Positions 26,813-39,180 of a DNA stretch of 64,000 bases are shown piece by piece. Under the pieces are notes generated by a model that worked only from the letters and a program-made list of their open reading frames with translations, was not told where the DNA came from and ran no database searches. Every line of letters begins with the position of its first letter. The first letter of the stretch is position 1. The DNA is from Paraburkholderia silviterrae (GTDB lineage Bacteria; Pseudomonadota; Gammaproteobacteria; Burkholderiales; Burkholderiaceae). The DNA lies in NCBI RefSeq assembly GCF_004353915.1, contig NZ_SMRP01000003.1, positions 248,001-312,000 on the forward strand. Reading direction: 5' to 3'. The position numbers and the translations under genes were made by a program.

Positions 26813-26841
26813 ATTGTTGAGGCTCTTTATTCTGCTGTCAA
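26813..26841 (-). promoter_or_regulatory. Sigma70-like promoter of cspA
   Basis: On the minus strand TTGACA, a 17-bp spacer and AACAAT. The -35 is a perfect consensus. The start site would be near 26806, about 135 nt before the cspA ATG. Confidence 0.65.
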
Positions 26842-27298
26842 GAATATTTTGAGACGTCGTCTGGCGCGTTGTAAAGAACGCATTTCCAGGGTTTTTCCGG
26901 CTTTTCTTGCGCCTCAGTCTGACGGGAATCGCAGCCGGTTGCCGATGCACTCATCGGGTTCGTTTTTTATCCGGAGGAGTTGCGCGAGCTGTCTTGAAAA
27001 GTCGCATAATCGACTCACATGGGATGCACTGCAGTACGGAATCTGACGGCATGCGTGCGGACGCCGACAGTCGCTGCCCACCTGCGCGCGCAGGTTGTGC
27101 GATACTCGATTCGACGGTGGCCCGAAAGCTGCTGGCACAATGGTTCCAACCGGCCCCGCAGCCGGGCGCCTGGCACAGTGTGGTTTGAAGTGTGGTGTGG
27201 GCGAGGCTGATCGAGTCCGGAAAGAGGGGGCTGCGCCGGGATTGTCCGCACGGCGCCGCGGCCCGGTTCACCGGACGGCCGGTCGGGTTTCGGCAGGA
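26842..27298. other. Intergenic region between cspA promoter and clpS promoter
   Basis: About 460 bp with no gene I can support on either strand. No strong hairpin or RNA family is recognised. Confidence 0.4.
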
Positions 27299-27326
27299 TT
27301 GCGGGCCTGTCCGAGTTGTTTAGAAT
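27299..27326 (+). promoter_or_regulatory. Sigma70-like promoter of clpS-clpA
   Basis: TTGCGG, a 16-bp spacer and TAGAAT. The -10 ends 6 bp before the clpS ATG, so the transcript should start at or next to the start codon. Confidence 0.55.
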
Positions 27327-27332
27327 GGGTGT

Positions 27333-27643
27333 ATGGCGATTATCCCGGACAAGCAGGATTCAACCGTAGTGGAGCGGCAGGAGCAAAAGGTCAAACCGCC
27401 CTCCATGTACAAGGTCGTGCTGATGAATGACGATTACACGCCGATGGAATTCGTCGTGATGGTCGTGCAGGAATATTTCAATAAGGACCGCGAGACCGCA
27501 ACACAGATCATGTTGAAGGTGCATCGCGAGGGCAGGGGCGTTTGTGGGGTCTATACGCGAGATATCGCGTCGACCAAGGTTGAGCAAGTCGTTACCCATG
27601 CAAGGCAAGCGGGACATCCGCTGCAGTGTGTGATGGAGGAAGC

Positions 27644-27647
<4 letters not shown>
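27333..27647 (+). CDS. clpS: ATP-dependent Clp protease adaptor
   Basis: The product is 104 residues. ClpS core: [17 protein letters not shown], then [19 protein letters not shown] and [13 protein letters not shown]. It delivers N-degron substrates to ClpAP. There is no Shine-Dalgarno sequence before the ATG, and the -10 box is only 6 bp upstream, which suggests a leaderless mRNA. Its stop overlaps the clpA start (ATGA), so the two are translationally coupled. Confidence 0.95.
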
Positions 27648-29935
<2,288 letters not shown>

Positions 29936-29966
29936 GCGGCGCGAAAAGCGCGCAAGCGTCAAGGCA

Positions 29967-30005
29967 CGACGGCGTAGCTCAATACGGGCTACGCCGTTTT
30001 ATTTT
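29967..30005 (+). terminator. Intrinsic terminator of clpSA
   Basis: The stem ACGGCGTAGC/GCTACGCCGT has a 9-nt loop and is followed by TTTATTTT. Confidence 0.9.
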
Positions 30006-30175
30006 GCGGATGAGAGTCAGGAATCCGAAATGATTGGGATCGTTCGTTTCGCGAACCAAAACCGTGGCGCCAGGGCCGACGAGCCGCCGCCAAGTAAAAT
30101 AGACGTTTATCTCGCCGTCGGCGTTTTCACGATGCGCAGCGCCTCGGTGCGCTCGCGCAAAGCAGGGGTGTAATA

Positions 30176-31588
30176 GTGGTACCACGTAAATCGGGCGCGT
30201 TCGACTCCATCGTCGAGCGCGAGCAGGGGCTGCGACAGGGCTTGTCGGCAGGGCAGATGACGATGATCGCCATCGGCGGTGCGGTAGGCACCGGGCTCTT
30301 TCTCGGCAGCGGCTTCGCCATCGGTTTTGCCGGGCCGGGCGTGCTCGTGTCCTACGCCATTGGCGCGCTGATCGCCTTGCTGCTGATGGGCGCGCTGGCC
30401 GAGATGACCGTCGCGCATCCCACGTCGGGTTCGTTCGGCGCGTATGCCGAGCACTATATCGGCCCGCTCGCCGGCTTCGTCGTGCGCTACGCGTACTGGT
30501 CCGCCTACGTGCTCGCCGTGGGCACCGAAGTCGCGGCCATCGCCATCTACATGAAGTTCTGGTTCCCGCACGTGCCGGGGCTCTACTGGATCGTCGGGTT
30601 CTCGGCGGCGCTGATCGTCGTGAACGCCATGAGCGTGCGGGCCTACGGCACCATCGAGTATCTCTTCTCCAGCCTCAAGATTGCTGCCATCGTCGCGTTC
30701 ATCGTGCTGGGCGCCTGGTTCGTGTGGCGCGCGCCCGCCGCTTCGGGCGTGGGGTTTGCGAACTATACGTCGCACGGCGGCCTGATGCCCAAGGGCTGGT
30801 GGGGCGTCTGGGTGGGCACGATAGTTTCGCTTTTCAGCTATCTGGGCGTGGAAACCATCGCGGTTGCCGCTGCAGAAGCCAAGGACCCGGCGCGCGCCGT
30901 CACGCGCGCGTTCCGCGCCACGGTGCTGCGCCTCGTGCTGTTCTACCTGCTCACGCTCGCGCTCATGCTGGCCATCGTCCCCTGGACGCAGGCGGGCGGC
31001 AACGAGAGCCCGTTCGTGAAGGTGATGGCCGAAACCGGCGTGCCGTACGCGGCGGGCGCGATCAACTTCATCGTGCTCGTGGCGGCGCTCTCGGCCATGA
31101 ACAGCCAGCTCTACATCACCACGCGCATGATGTTCAGCCTCTCGCGCGCGGGCTACGCGCCGGCGGCGTTCGGGCGTCTTACGCGCCAGGGCGTGCCGAC
31201 GGCGGCGCTCTCGCTCTCGACCATCGGCATTGCGGTGGCGGCCGTGCTCAACGCGCTTTGGCCGCAGGCGGCGTTCACGCTGATGATGTCGATTGCGATG
31301 TTCGGCGCGATGTTCACGTGGTTCATGATCTTCGTGACGCAGCTTTTCTTTCGTGTGCGTCGTGGGCGCGACGCAAGCGCGCCGCTCGAATTCCGCATGT
31401 GGGGCTTTCCGTTCACGAGCGTGCTGGGCGCGCTGCTGATGCTCGGCATCCTGGTCGGCACGGCGTTCACGCGCGAATTCCGTATGACGCTGGCGTATGG
31501 GCTCGCGTTCCTGGCGGTGCTCGTGGTGGTGTATGCGTTGTGGTATCGCCGGCGGCAACCCGCGGCGCAAACTCAAGGGTCGCTCTAG
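30176..31588 (+). CDS. Amino acid permease (APC superfamily, AAT type)
   Basis: The product is 470 residues with about 12 membrane segments. The family signature begins LRQGLSAGQMTMIAIGGAVG with TGLFLGSG, then GALAEMTVAHPTSGSF. The start is a GTG at 30176 with AGGGG just upstream; a TAAAAT -10-like box lies at 30095-30100. It carries an amino acid inward with protons; the substrate (for example GABA, proline, aromatic or D-amino acids) cannot be chosen from sequence. It converges on dut with a shared palindromic terminator. Confidence 0.9.
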   Translation: MVPRKSGAFDSIVEREQGLRQGLSAGQMTMIAIGGAVGTGLFLGSGFAIGFAGPGVLVSYAIGALIALLLMGALAEMTVAHPTSGSFGAYAEHYIGPLAGFVVRYAYWSAYVLAVGTEVAAIAIYMKFWFPHVPGLYWIVGFSAALIVVNAMSVRAYGTIEYLFSSLKIAAIVAFIVLGAWFVWRAPAASGVGFANYTSHGGLMPKGWWGVWVGTIVSLFSYLGVETIAVAAAEAKDPARAVTRAFRATVLRLVLFYLLTLALMLAIVPWTQAGGNESPFVKVMAETGVPYAAGAINFIVLVAALSAMNSQLYITTRMMFSLSRAGYAPAAFGRLTRQGVPTAALSLSTIGIAVAAVLNALWPQAAFTLMMSIAMFGAMFTWFMIFVTQLFFRVRRGRDASAPLEFRMWGFPFTSVLGALLMLGILVGTAFTREFRMTLAYGLAFLAVLVVVYALWYRRRQPAAQTQGSL

Positions 31589-31603
31589 ATCAAGGGTCGC
31601 TCC

Positions 31604-31643
31604 AGGAACAAAAAAGCACGCCGCGGCGTGCTTTTTTGTTCCT
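31604..31643. terminator. 40-nt perfect palindrome: bidirectional terminator
   Basis: Each arm is AGGAACAAAAAAGCACGCCG, with no unpaired centre. It gives a GC stem flanked by A and T runs on both strands and lies between the convergent permease and dut genes. Confidence 0.95.
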
Positions 31644-31670
31644 GCGAGTGGCGCCCGGGCGGGCGAGGGC

Positions 31671-32117
31671 TCAGTGCTTGCCCGTGCTGCCAAAACCGCC
31701 CGCGCCGCGCTCGCTCTGCTCGAAGTCGTCGACGATGTTGAACTGCGCCTGTACCACCGGCACGATCACGAGCTGCGCGAGGCGCTCCATCGGATTGAGC
31801 GTGAACGTGGTGTGGCCGCGGTTCCAGGTGGAGATCATGAGCTCGCCCTGATAGTCGGAGTCGATCAGGCCGACGAGGTTGCCGAGCACGATGCCGTGCT
31901 TGTGGCCGAGGCCCGAGCGCGGCAGGATCAACGCGGCGTAGCCGGGGTCGTCCAGATGGATCGCGAGGCCGGTCGGCACGAGCTTCGTTTCGCCGGGTTC
32001 GAGCGTGATCGGCGTTTCGAGGCAAGCACGCAGGTCGAGGCCCGCGCTGCCCGGCGTCGCGTAGTGGGGCAGCTGGTCACGCATGCGTTCGTTCAGGATC
32101 TTGATGTCGATCTTCAT
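31671..32117 (-). CDS. dut: dUTP diphosphatase
   Basis: The product is 148 residues. All five trimeric dUTPase motifs are present: [39 protein letters not shown] and [11 protein letters not shown]. It hydrolyses dUTP to dUMP, keeping uracil out of DNA. Last gene of the minus-strand run that begins with ribF; 14 bp after the LLM oxidoreductase stop. Confidence 0.96.
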   Translation of the reverse strand: MKIDIKILNERMRDQLPHYATPGSAGLDLRACLETPITLEPGETKLVPTGLAIHLDDPGYAALILPRSGLGHKHGIVLGNLVGLIDSDYQGELMISTWNRGHTTFTLNPMERLAQLVIVPVVQAQFNIVDDFEQSERGAGGFGSTGKH

Positions 32118-32131
32118 AGGGTTCCGTTGGA

Positions 32132-33139
32132 TTATCGGGTTCGAGGCAACTGAAAGGCCTCGGCGAGAAGTTCGTAGGAGCGCAGGCGTGCCGCATAGCT
32201 GCCAGCGACGGTCAGCACGATGAGCTCATCGGCGCGGAAGCTGTCCTCGAGCGCGTGCAGGCGCTCGGCGACGCTCTCGGGCGTGCCGATGATGCTGCGC
32301 GGCTTTTCGCGGTCGATCACGAGTTGCTCGCGCTCACCGTATTCCTGTGCGCGGCCCTGTTCGAGGCTCGGAATGGGCGCGTTCAGGCCGTAGGCCATTT
32401 GCACGCGGCGCAGGTCGACGGCTTTTTCGAGGTCGGCGGCCTCGGCCTCGGTATCGGCGCAGATCGCGAACACCGCGCACGCCAGATAAGGTTTGGCTTC
32501 GTGGCCCGGCTGGAAGTTGTCGTGGTAGGCATTGGCCACCAGGTGCCCGAAGTGCGCGTTGATGAAATGCGCAAACGAGAAACGCAAGCCCAACTGCGCC
32601 GCGAGCGTGCCGCCGAAGTCGCTCGAGCCCAGCACCCAGAGCTGCGGGCGCGTGGCGATCTGCGGCTGCAGCACGACGCCGTGCGCGAGGTGGTCGGCAG
32701 CGAGCGTCCCGTCCATCAGGCCGACGAGATCCTGCACCTGCTGCGTGAACTGGTCGCCGCGGTTGTACGTGCCCGCCGCGACGGCCTGCGCGGTGCGCAT
32801 GTCGCCGCCGGGCGCGCGGCCCACGCCCAGGTCGATGCGTCCGGGGAACAACGCTTCGAGCATCATGAATTGCTCGGCGACCTTGAACGGGCTGTAGTAG
32901 GGCAGCATGATGCCGCCCGAGCCGATGCGGATGCGTTGGGTCACGCTGCCAAGGCGCGCGAGCAAGACTTCGGGAGCGGGATTGCACACGCCCAGCAGGC
33001 CGTGGTGCTCGGCGCACCAGTAGCGCGTGTAGCCGAGGTCGTCGGCGAGCTGCGCGAGTTCGACGGTGGCGGCAATGGCGTCCGCCGCGCTATGCCCGGC
33101 GATCACGGGCGACTGGTCCAGCACGGAAAGCAGTGTCAT
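32132..33139 (-). CDS. LLM class flavin-dependent oxidoreductase
   Basis: The product is 335 residues, a bacterial luciferase-like TIM barrel (MsnO8/YhbW group): [20 protein letters not shown], then [20 protein letters not shown] and [12 protein letters not shown]. It is probably an FMN-dependent monooxygenase or reductase needing a partner flavin reductase; the substrate is unknown. It lies between coaBC and dut in a run of essential genes, 14 bp from dut. Confidence 0.9.
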   Translation of the reverse strand: MTLLSVLDQSPVIAGHSAADAIAATVELAQLADDLGYTRYWCAEHHGLLGVCNPAPEVLLARLGSVTQRIRIGSGGIMLPYYSPFKVAEQFMMLEALFPGRIDLGVGRAPGGDMRTAQAVAAGTYNRGDQFTQQVQDLVGLMDGTLAADHLAHGVVLQPQIATRPQLWVLGSSDFGGTLAAQLGLRFSFAHFINAHFGHLVANAYHDNFQPGHEAKPYLACAVFAICADTEAEAADLEKAVDLRRVQMAYGLNAPIPSLEQGRAQEYGEREQLVIDREKPRSIIGTPESVAERLHALEDSFRADELIVLTVAGSYAARLRSYELLAEAFQLPRTR

Positions 33140-33204
33140 GGCAGTACTGCTCCTTCACTTCGGTCGCGGCGCCGCGCCGGCACGCGAAGGTGCCGGCACA
33201 GGCG

Positions 33205-34434
33205 TCACGAGATGATGCTCGGGTCGGGCAGACGCCGCGCAATCTCGGCGATCAGCGTTTGCGCGAGCGCCTGCTTGGCCGCGCGCGGCAGCGGCGTGCG
33301 GCCGCCGGCCTCGAACAGCACGACTTCGTTGTCGTCCCGGCCGAAGGTGAGCGGGCCGAGATTGCCGATGAGCAACGGCACCTTTTTGCGCGCGCGCTTT
33401 TCTTCTCCATGCACGTCGAGGTCGCCGCTTTCGGCTGCGAACCCCACGCAATACGGCGGATTCGCAATGGCCGCGACCGAAGCCAGAATGTCGGGGTTCT
33501 CGACGAAACTGAACGTCGGCATGCGGTGCTCGGCCGTCTTCTTGATCTTGTGCTCGGCGACGTGATCGACGCGCCAGTCGGCCACCGCGGCCACGCCGAT
33601 GAAGACATCGGCGTCACTCGCCTCGCGCATCACGGCGTCGTACATCTGCTGCGCGGTCTGCACGTCTTCGCGCCAGACGCCCCACGGCGTGGCCAGCGCG
33701 ACGGGGCCCGCGACCAGATGCACGTGAGCGCCGGCTTGCTGCGCCGCGCGCGCGAGCGCGAAGCCCATCTTCCCGCTCGAACGGTTCGTGATGCCGCGCA
33801 CCGGGTCGAGCGGCTCGAAGGTCGGTCCCGCCGTGATCAGCAGCTTGCGGCCCGCAAGGACCTTCGGCGCGAAGAACGCGACGATCGCCTCGTAGGTGGC
33901 TTCCGGCTCCAGCATGCGCCCGTCACCGATCTCGCCGCAAGCCTGCGGGCCGGAGTCAGGGCCCAGCGTTTCGATCCCGTCCGCGCGCAGTTGCGCAACG
34001 TTGCGCTGCGTGGCCGGGTTGCCCCACATCTGCCGGTTCATGGCCGGCACGACCAGTAGCGGGCAGTCGCGCGCGACGCACAGCGTGGAGAGCAGGTCGT
34101 CGGCGAACCCGTGCGCGAGCTTCGCGAGGAAGTCGGTGGAGGCGGGCGCGACGACGATGGCATCCGCGTCGCGCGAGAGGTCGATGTGCGCCATGTTGTT
34201 GGGCACGCGGCCGTCCCACTGGCTCGTGTAGACGGGGCGGCCCGAGAGCGCCTGCATCGTGACCGGCGTGATGAACTGCGTGGCCGCCTCGGTCATCACG
34301 ACTTGCACGGTCGCGCCGGCCTTGGTCAACAGGCGCGTGAGCTCGGCGATCTTGTAGCAGGCGATGCCGCCCGTCATGCCGAGCACGAGGTGGCGCCCGG
34401 CCAGCTCGCCGGGGTTTGCAGCGGAGGTGTTCAA
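33205..34434 (-). CDS. coaBC: Bifunctional phosphopantothenoylcysteine decarboxylase / phosphopantothenate-cysteine ligase
   Basis: The product is 409 residues with a TTG start at 34434; GGGGAG lies about 10 bp before it, and homologues begin with NTSAANPGELAGRH. The CoaC half has GMTGGIACYK, the histidine in NNMAHIDLSRDAD, PAMNRQMW and the cysteine flap PQACGEIGDGRM. The CoaB half has AGPTFEPLDPVR, ITNRSSGKMG and KVPLLIGNLG. It makes 4'-phosphopantetheine for coenzyme A. The first in-frame ATG (34377) would cut into the first strand of the fold. Confidence 0.95.
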   Translation of the reverse strand: MNTSAANPGELAGRHLVLGMTGGIACYKIAELTRLLTKAGATVQVVMTEAATQFITPVTMQALSGRPVYTSQWDGRVPNNMAHIDLSRDADAIVVAPASTDFLAKLAHGFADDLLSTLCVARDCPLLVVPAMNRQMWGNPATQRNVAQLRADGIETLGPDSGPQACGEIGDGRMLEPEATYEAIVAFFAPKVLAGRKLLITAGPTFEPLDPVRGITNRSSGKMGFALARAAQQAGAHVHLVAGPVALATPWGVWREDVQTAQQMYDAVMREASDADVFIGVAAVADWRVDHVAEHKIKKTAEHRMPTFSFVENPDILASVAAIANPPYCVGFAAESGDLDVHGEEKRARKKVPLLIGNLGPLTFGRDDNEVVLFEAGGRTPLPRAAKQALAQTLIAEIARRLPDPSIIS

Positions 34435-34474
34435 GTCAGGTCTCCCCTTTCTCCGAGACACGCAATAGAGACGA

Positions 34475-34996
34475 TCAGCGCGCGCTGCGCACGCGCCGCA
34501 ATTCGTCGAACACCAGCAGGATGGCGCCAACGGTGATCGCGCTATCGGCAACGTTGAACGCCGGCCAGTGCGACGAACCCAGGTGGAAGTCGAGGAAGTC
34601 GATCACATGGCCGTACATCAGGCGGTCGAGCACGTTGCCGAGCGCGCCGCCGAGTATCAGTGCGAGCGCGGTGCAGAACAGCCGCTGCCCCGCGTGGCGC
34701 TTGAGCAAATAGCAGATCACCAGCGCCGCGACCACGCCGAGCGCCGTGAATGCCCAGCGCTGCCAGCCGCCCGCCGCGGCGAGGAAGCTGAACGCCGCCC
34801 CCTTGTTGTAGACGAGCACGAGGTTGAAGAACGGCGTGATCACGCGGCCTTCGCCGTAGCTGAACACCTTGGAGACGGCGATCTTCGTGAGCTGGTCGGC
34901 GAGGATCACGATCACCGCGATGCCGAGCCACGGCACGAGCGTGCCGCGCGCGCCGTTCGACTTCATCTGTTGTTTCGGCAGGGTCGTCTTGGCCAT
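34475..34996 (-). CDS. lspA: Lipoprotein signal peptidase
   Basis: The product is 173 residues. Four membrane segments (about 20-40, 70-90, 98-115, 140-165). Catalytic aspartates are in [15 protein letters not shown] and [11 protein letters not shown]; the first region DQLTKIAV is typical. The enzyme removes signal peptides from prolipoproteins in the inner membrane. Its ATG overlaps the ileS stop by one base (TAATG), the widespread ileS-lspA coupling. Confidence 0.96.
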   Translation of the reverse strand: MAKTTLPKQQMKSNGARGTLVPWLGIAVIVILADQLTKIAVSKVFSYGEGRVITPFFNLVLVYNKGAAFSFLAAAGGWQRWAFTALGVVAALVICYLLKRHAGQRLFCTALALILGGALGNVLDRLMYGHVIDFLDFHLGSSHWPAFNVADSAITVGAILLVFDELRRVRSAR

Positions 34997-37848
34997 TATG
35001 CCGCGCTCCGCGCTTCGCCGTTGCCGAACAAATTGACCACGCAGCGGCCGCACAGGCCCGGGTGCTCCGCGTTCGCGCCGACGTCTTCGCGGTAGTGCCA
35101 GCAGCGCTCGCACTTGAGGTACTTCGAGGTGACGACTTCGACGCCTTCGTCGGTTTCGCTGTCCACCTTGACGATCTCGGCCGCCGAGGTGATGAGCACG
35201 AACTTGAGGTCGTCACCCAGCGACGCGAGAGCGTCGTAGCGCGCGCCGCTGGCCAGAATGCGCACCTCGGCCTGCAGCGACGAGCCGATCTGGTTCGCCA
35301 CGCGCGCCTCTTCGAGCGCCTTCGTGACGTTGCCGCGCACGTCGCGCAGGAGCGTCCACTTGGCGATCAGCTCGGGCGCCTGCGCGATGTCCGGGAACGC
35401 GTGGAACGTCTCGGTGAAGATGGTCGTGCTTTGCGGCTGGAACACCTTCCAGGCTTCCTCGGCGGTGAAGGAGAGGAACGGCGCGAGGATGCGCAGCAGG
35501 CTGTGCGTGATGTGGAAGAGCGCGGTTTGCGCGGCGCGGCGCGCGGCCGAATCCGGCGCGCTCGTGTACAGGCGGTCCTTGAGCACGTCCAGGTAGAAGC
35601 CGCCCAGGTCTTCCGAGCAGAACGTCTGGAGCTTGGCCACGACCGGGTGGAACTCGTAGCGGTCGTAGTGGGCCAGCACGTCGCTTTGCAGCGTGTGCGT
35701 GAGCGCGACGGCGTAGCGGTCGATTTCGAGCCACTGGTCGGCCGGCAGCGCGTGCTTCTCGAAGTCGAAGTCCGAGAGGTTCGAGAGCAGGAAGCGCAAC
35801 GTATTGCGGATGCGGCGATAGCCTTCGGTCACGCGCTTGAGAATCTCCTCCGAGATCGCCAGCTCGCCCGAGTAGTCGGTCGACGCAATCCACAGGCGGA
35901 TGATTTCCGCGCCCAGACGGTTCGCGACCTCATGCGGATCGACGCCGTTGCCGAGCGACTTCGACATCTTGCGGCCTTCGCCGTCGACGGTGAAGCCGTG
36001 CGTGAGCAGGGCGTTGTACGGCGGGCAGCCGTCGAGCATGGAGGCCGTCAGCAGCGACGAATGGAACCAGCCGCGGTGCTGGTCCGAGCCTTCCAGATAG
36101 AGGTCGGCCGGGAACTGCAGCTCGTCCTTGTGCGAGCCGCGCAGCACGTGCCAGTGCGTCGTGCCCGAATCGAACCACACGTCGAGCGTGTCGCGGTTCT
36201 TCTCGTACATGTTCGCGTCGTCGCCGATCAGCTCGCGTGCATCGAGCGTCTGCCACGCTTCGATGCCTTCCTTCTCCACGCGCCTGGCGACTTCCTCGAG
36301 CAGCTCCAGCGTGCGCGGATGCAGCTCGCCAGTTTCCTTGTGCACGAAGAACGCCATCGGCACGCCCCATTGGCGCTGGCGCGAGAGCGTCCAGTCGGGG
36401 CGGTTCGCGATCATCGAATAAAGGCGCTGCTTGCCCCACGACGGATAGAACGCCGTCGCCTCGATGCCTTCGAGCGCCGTCTCGCGCAGGGTCTTGCCGC
36501 CGTCCTTGGGACTGACGTCCATGCCCGCGAACCACTGCGAGGTCGCGCGGTAGATGATGGGCGTCTTGTGGCGCCAGCAGTGCATGTAGCTGTGCAGGTA
36601 TTTTTCGCTGCGCAGCAGGGTGCCGGAGGCGTCGAGCGCGTCGACGATCTTCGGGTTCGCGGCCCAGATCGTGAGTCCGCCGAACAGGGGCAGCGATTCG
36701 ATGTAGCGGCCGTCGCCCATCACCGGGCTGATGATGTCGGAGTCGGCCATGCCGTGCGCCTTGCACGACACGAAGTCTTCCACGCCGTAGGCGGGCGCCG
36801 AGTGCACGATGCCCGTGCCGGTGTCGGTCGTGACGTAGTCGCCCAGATAGATGGGCGAGGTGCGCTTGTAGCCCGGGTGCGCCGAAGCGAGCGGGTGATG
36901 GAAGCGCAGGTTCGCGAGCTTCTCGCCCAGCGTGGTCGCGACGATCGTGCCGGTCAGGCCGAACTCCTTCATGCAGGCTTCGACGCGTTCTTCCGCGAGG
37001 ATCAAGAGGCCGCGCTCGGTGTCGACGAGCGCGTAGACGATCTCCGGATGCACGTTGAGCGCCTGGTTCGACGGGATGGTCCAGGGCGTGGTGGTCCAGA
37101 TCACGATGCCGCCTTCCTCGCGCGGCAGGGCGGCGAGGCCGAACGCCTTCGCCGTCTGCTCAGGCTGCGCGAACGGGAACAGCACGTCGATGGTGGGATC
37201 GGTCTTGTCCTTGTACTCGACCTCGGCCTCGGCGAGCGCCGAGCCGCAGTCGAAGCACCAGTTCACGGGCTTCAGGCCCCGGAACACATAGCCCTTCTCG
37301 ATGATCTTCGCGAGCGCGCGGATCTCGCCCGCCTCGTTCGCGAAGTTCATCGTCTTGTACGGGTTGTCCCAGTCGCCGAGGACGCCCAGGCGCTTGAAGC
37401 CGGCCTTTTGCGTCTCGATCTGGCCCGCGGCGTACTCGCGCGCCTTCTGCATCACTTCCTGGGCGGGCAGCGACTTGCCGAACTGCTTCTCGATCTGGAT
37501 TTCGATCGGCATGCCGTGGCAGTCCCAGCCCGGCACGTAGACCGCGTCGTAGCCCGCGAGATTGCGCGCCTTGACGATCATGTCCTTCAGGATCTTGTTG
37601 ACCGCGTGGCCGAGGTGGATGTCGCCGTTCGCATACGGCGGGCCGTCATGCAGGATGAACTTCTTGCGGCCCTTCGAGGCCTCGCGGATCTGCTTGTAGA
37701 CCCCTTTGTCTTCCCACTCCTTGACCCATTGCGGCTCGCGCTTGGGCAGGTCGCCGCGCATCGGGAACGGGGTGTCCAGAAGATTGACGGGGTACTTCGA
37801 TTCGGACTTCTGCGCGGCTTTGCCGGAGGATGCTTTCTTGTCGCTCAT
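34996..37848 (-). CDS. ileS: Isoleucyl-tRNA synthetase
   Basis: The product is 950 residues. HIGH-type motif in [22 protein letters not shown] motif in [10 protein letters not shown] and tRNA-synthetase sequence [11 protein letters not shown]-terminal zinc site is present: [12 protein letters not shown] and LCGRCVVN. The CP1 editing domain lies between about 190 and 400. Start at [13 protein letters not shown] (37848); codons further upstream look non-coding. It lies between ribF and lspA in the usual proteobacterial order. Confidence 0.97.
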   Translation of the reverse strand: MSDKKASSGKAAQKSESKYPVNLLDTPFPMRGDLPKREPQWVKEWEDKGVYKQIREASKGRKKFILHDGPPYANGDIHLGHAVNKILKDMIVKARNLAGYDAVYVPGWDCHGMPIEIQIEKQFGKSLPAQEVMQKAREYAAGQIETQKAGFKRLGVLGDWDNPYKTMNFANEAGEIRALAKIIEKGYVFRGLKPVNWCFDCGSALAEAEVEYKDKTDPTIDVLFPFAQPEQTAKAFGLAALPREEGGIVIWTTTPWTIPSNQALNVHPEIVYALVDTERGLLILAEERVEACMKEFGLTGTIVATTLGEKLANLRFHHPLASAHPGYKRTSPIYLGDYVTTDTGTGIVHSAPAYGVEDFVSCKAHGMADSDIISPVMGDGRYIESLPLFGGLTIWAANPKIVDALDASGTLLRSEKYLHSYMHCWRHKTPIIYRATSQWFAGMDVSPKDGGKTLRETALEGIEATAFYPSWGKQRLYSMIANRPDWTLSRQRQWGVPMAFFVHKETGELHPRTLELLEEVARRVEKEGIEAWQTLDARELIGDDANMYEKNRDTLDVWFDSGTTHWHVLRGSHKDELQFPADLYLEGSDQHRGWFHSSLLTASMLDGCPPYNALLTHGFTVDGEGRKMSKSLGNGVDPHEVANRLGAEIIRLWIASTDYSGELAISEEILKRVTEGYRRIRNTLRFLLSNLSDFDFEKHALPADQWLEIDRYAVALTHTLQSDVLAHYDRYEFHPVVAKLQTFCSEDLGGFYLDVLKDRLYTSAPDSAARRAAQTALFHITHSLLRILAPFLSFTAEEAWKVFQPQSTTIFTETFHAFPDIAQAPELIAKWTLLRDVRGNVTKALEEARVANQIGSSLQAEVRILASGARYDALASLGDDLKFVLITSAAEIVKVDSETDEGVEVVTSKYLKCERCWHYREDVGANAEHPGLCGRCVVNLFGNGEARSAA

Positions 37849-38008
37849 GGTGAGATCACTTGGAATTCGGAGGATGCTCGGCGTCAGCATTGCGGCGTTG
37901 CCGCGCAACCGTCGCCTCGGGCGCCGCATGCGATGCAATTCGCTCGCGACGCCAAGGGGCGGGGCAGCCCGCGCAACGCTCGCCAATCTCGAGCGCGCGG
38001 GCCGCAGT

Positions 38009-39004
38009 TCACCTAATTCGGTCGGTGGCCGAGGTGGCGAAGCCGGTGGAGCGGCTACCGGTTACATCAGTGCCCGCGGCGGCGAACCAGGCGCGGGTGT
38101 TCGCCACGTCGCGCGCGATCGCGGCGGTGAGCGTTTCGAGGTCGGCGAACTTCTCCTCGTCGCGCAACTTCTTGAGGAACTCGACGCGCACGAGCTTGCC
38201 GTAGGCGTCGCCGTGCCAGTCGAGCAGATGCACTTCGAGCAGCACGCGGCCCGAATCGTCCACCGTCGGGCGCAAGCCGAGGCTCGCGACGCCAGGCAGC
38301 GGATGGTCGGCGATGCCATGCACCAGCACGACGAAGATGCCCTTGAGCGCCGGGCGCTTGTGGCCGATCGGCAGGTTCAGCGTGGGAAAGCCCAGATCGC
38401 GGCCGAGCTTCAGGCCGTGCGTGACGTGCCCGCTGATCGCGTAGCCGCGCCCGAGCGCGGCGCGAGCGGCGTCCAGGTCGCCCGCCTGCAACTGGGTGCG
38501 CACGGCGGAGCTCGAGATGCGCACGCCCGAGGGGTCGGCCACGGTCGCCATCTGCTCGACTTCGAAGCCGTGCTCGCGGCCCGCGGCCTGCAGCGAGGCA
38601 AAGTCGCCCGCGCGTTTCGCGCCATAGCGGAAGTCGTCGCCGATCATCATCCAGCGTGAGTGCAGGCCGCCCACGATGATGCGCTCGACGAACGCATCGG
38701 GCGACTGGCTCGCGAACGTGTGGTTGAAGTGCTCGACCACGACGCGGTCCACGCCGTTCTCGCGCAGCGCCTCGAGCTTGTCGCGCAGCATGGCGATGCG
38801 CGGCGGGGCGCTGGCCGGATTGAAGAACTCGCGCGGATGCGGCTCGAAGGTCATCACGCAGACGGGCAGGCCGCGCGCGTCGGCGGCTTCGCGCACGCGC
38901 GCGAGCAATGCCTGATGCCCGCGGTGGACACCGTCGAAGTTGCCGATGGTGAGCGCGCAGGGCGCTCGGCTTTCGGCGTTGGGAAGACCGCGGAAGACTC
39001 TCAC
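38009..39004 (-). CDS. ribF: Bifunctional riboflavin kinase / FAD synthetase
   Basis: The product is 331 residues starting at a GTG (39004), matching homologues that begin RVFRGLPNA. The FAD-synthetase half has [16 protein letters not shown] and FEPHPREFF. The riboflavin-kinase half has [21 protein letters not shown] and [13 protein letters not shown]. It converts riboflavin to FMN and FAD. No classic Shine-Dalgarno is seen; instead three 10-bp repeats lie directly upstream. First gene of the ribF-ileS-lspA run. Confidence 0.95.
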   Translation of the reverse strand: MRVFRGLPNAESRAPCALTIGNFDGVHRGHQALLARVREAADARGLPVCVMTFEPHPREFFNPASAPPRIAMLRDKLEALRENGVDRVVVEHFNHTFASQSPDAFVERIIVGGLHSRWMMIGDDFRYGAKRAGDFASLQAAGREHGFEVEQMATVADPSGVRISSSAVRTQLQAGDLDAARAALGRGYAISGHVTHGLKLGRDLGFPTLNLPIGHKRPALKGIFVVLVHGIADHPLPGVASLGLRPTVDDSGRVLLEVHLLDWHGDAYGKLVRVEFLKKLRDEEKFADLETLTAAIARDVANTRAWFAAAGTDVTGSRSTGFATSATDRIR

Positions 39005-39010
39005 GATAGC

Positions 39011-39040
39011 GGAACCTGGAGGAACCTGAGGGAACCTGGA
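39011..39040. repeat. Three tandem 10-bp repeats upstream of ribF
   Basis: Three copies of GGAACCTGGA (the middle one ending GAG) lie back to back, 6 bp from the ribF GTG. They occupy the place of the ribosome-binding site, so copy number could affect ribF translation. Confidence 0.85.
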
Positions 39041-39168
39041 AAAGTGCGCGCGGGCCATGCGCGCCGATCGAGACCGGTTACGCGGCCACGGCCGCGACTA
39101 AACAGGAGATTATAAACGCACGGGGCGACGATCGCCGCCGCGCGAGCGTCGGACGCCTTCCCCGATGA

Positions 39169-39174
39169 TAAAAT
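39169..39174 (+). promoter_or_regulatory. -10-like box TAAAAT directly before purN
   Basis: TAAAAT (in GATAAAATCC) ends 6 bp before the purN ATG. The -35 region is weak. There is no Shine-Dalgarno sequence, so a leaderless start is likely. Confidence 0.45.
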
Positions 39175-39180
39175 CCGCGG

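Noticed and set aside
35062..38016. Very long open frame on the plus strand opposite ileS
   Set aside because: It is the antisense shadow of a well-conserved gene; composition follows ileS codons and there is no start signal.
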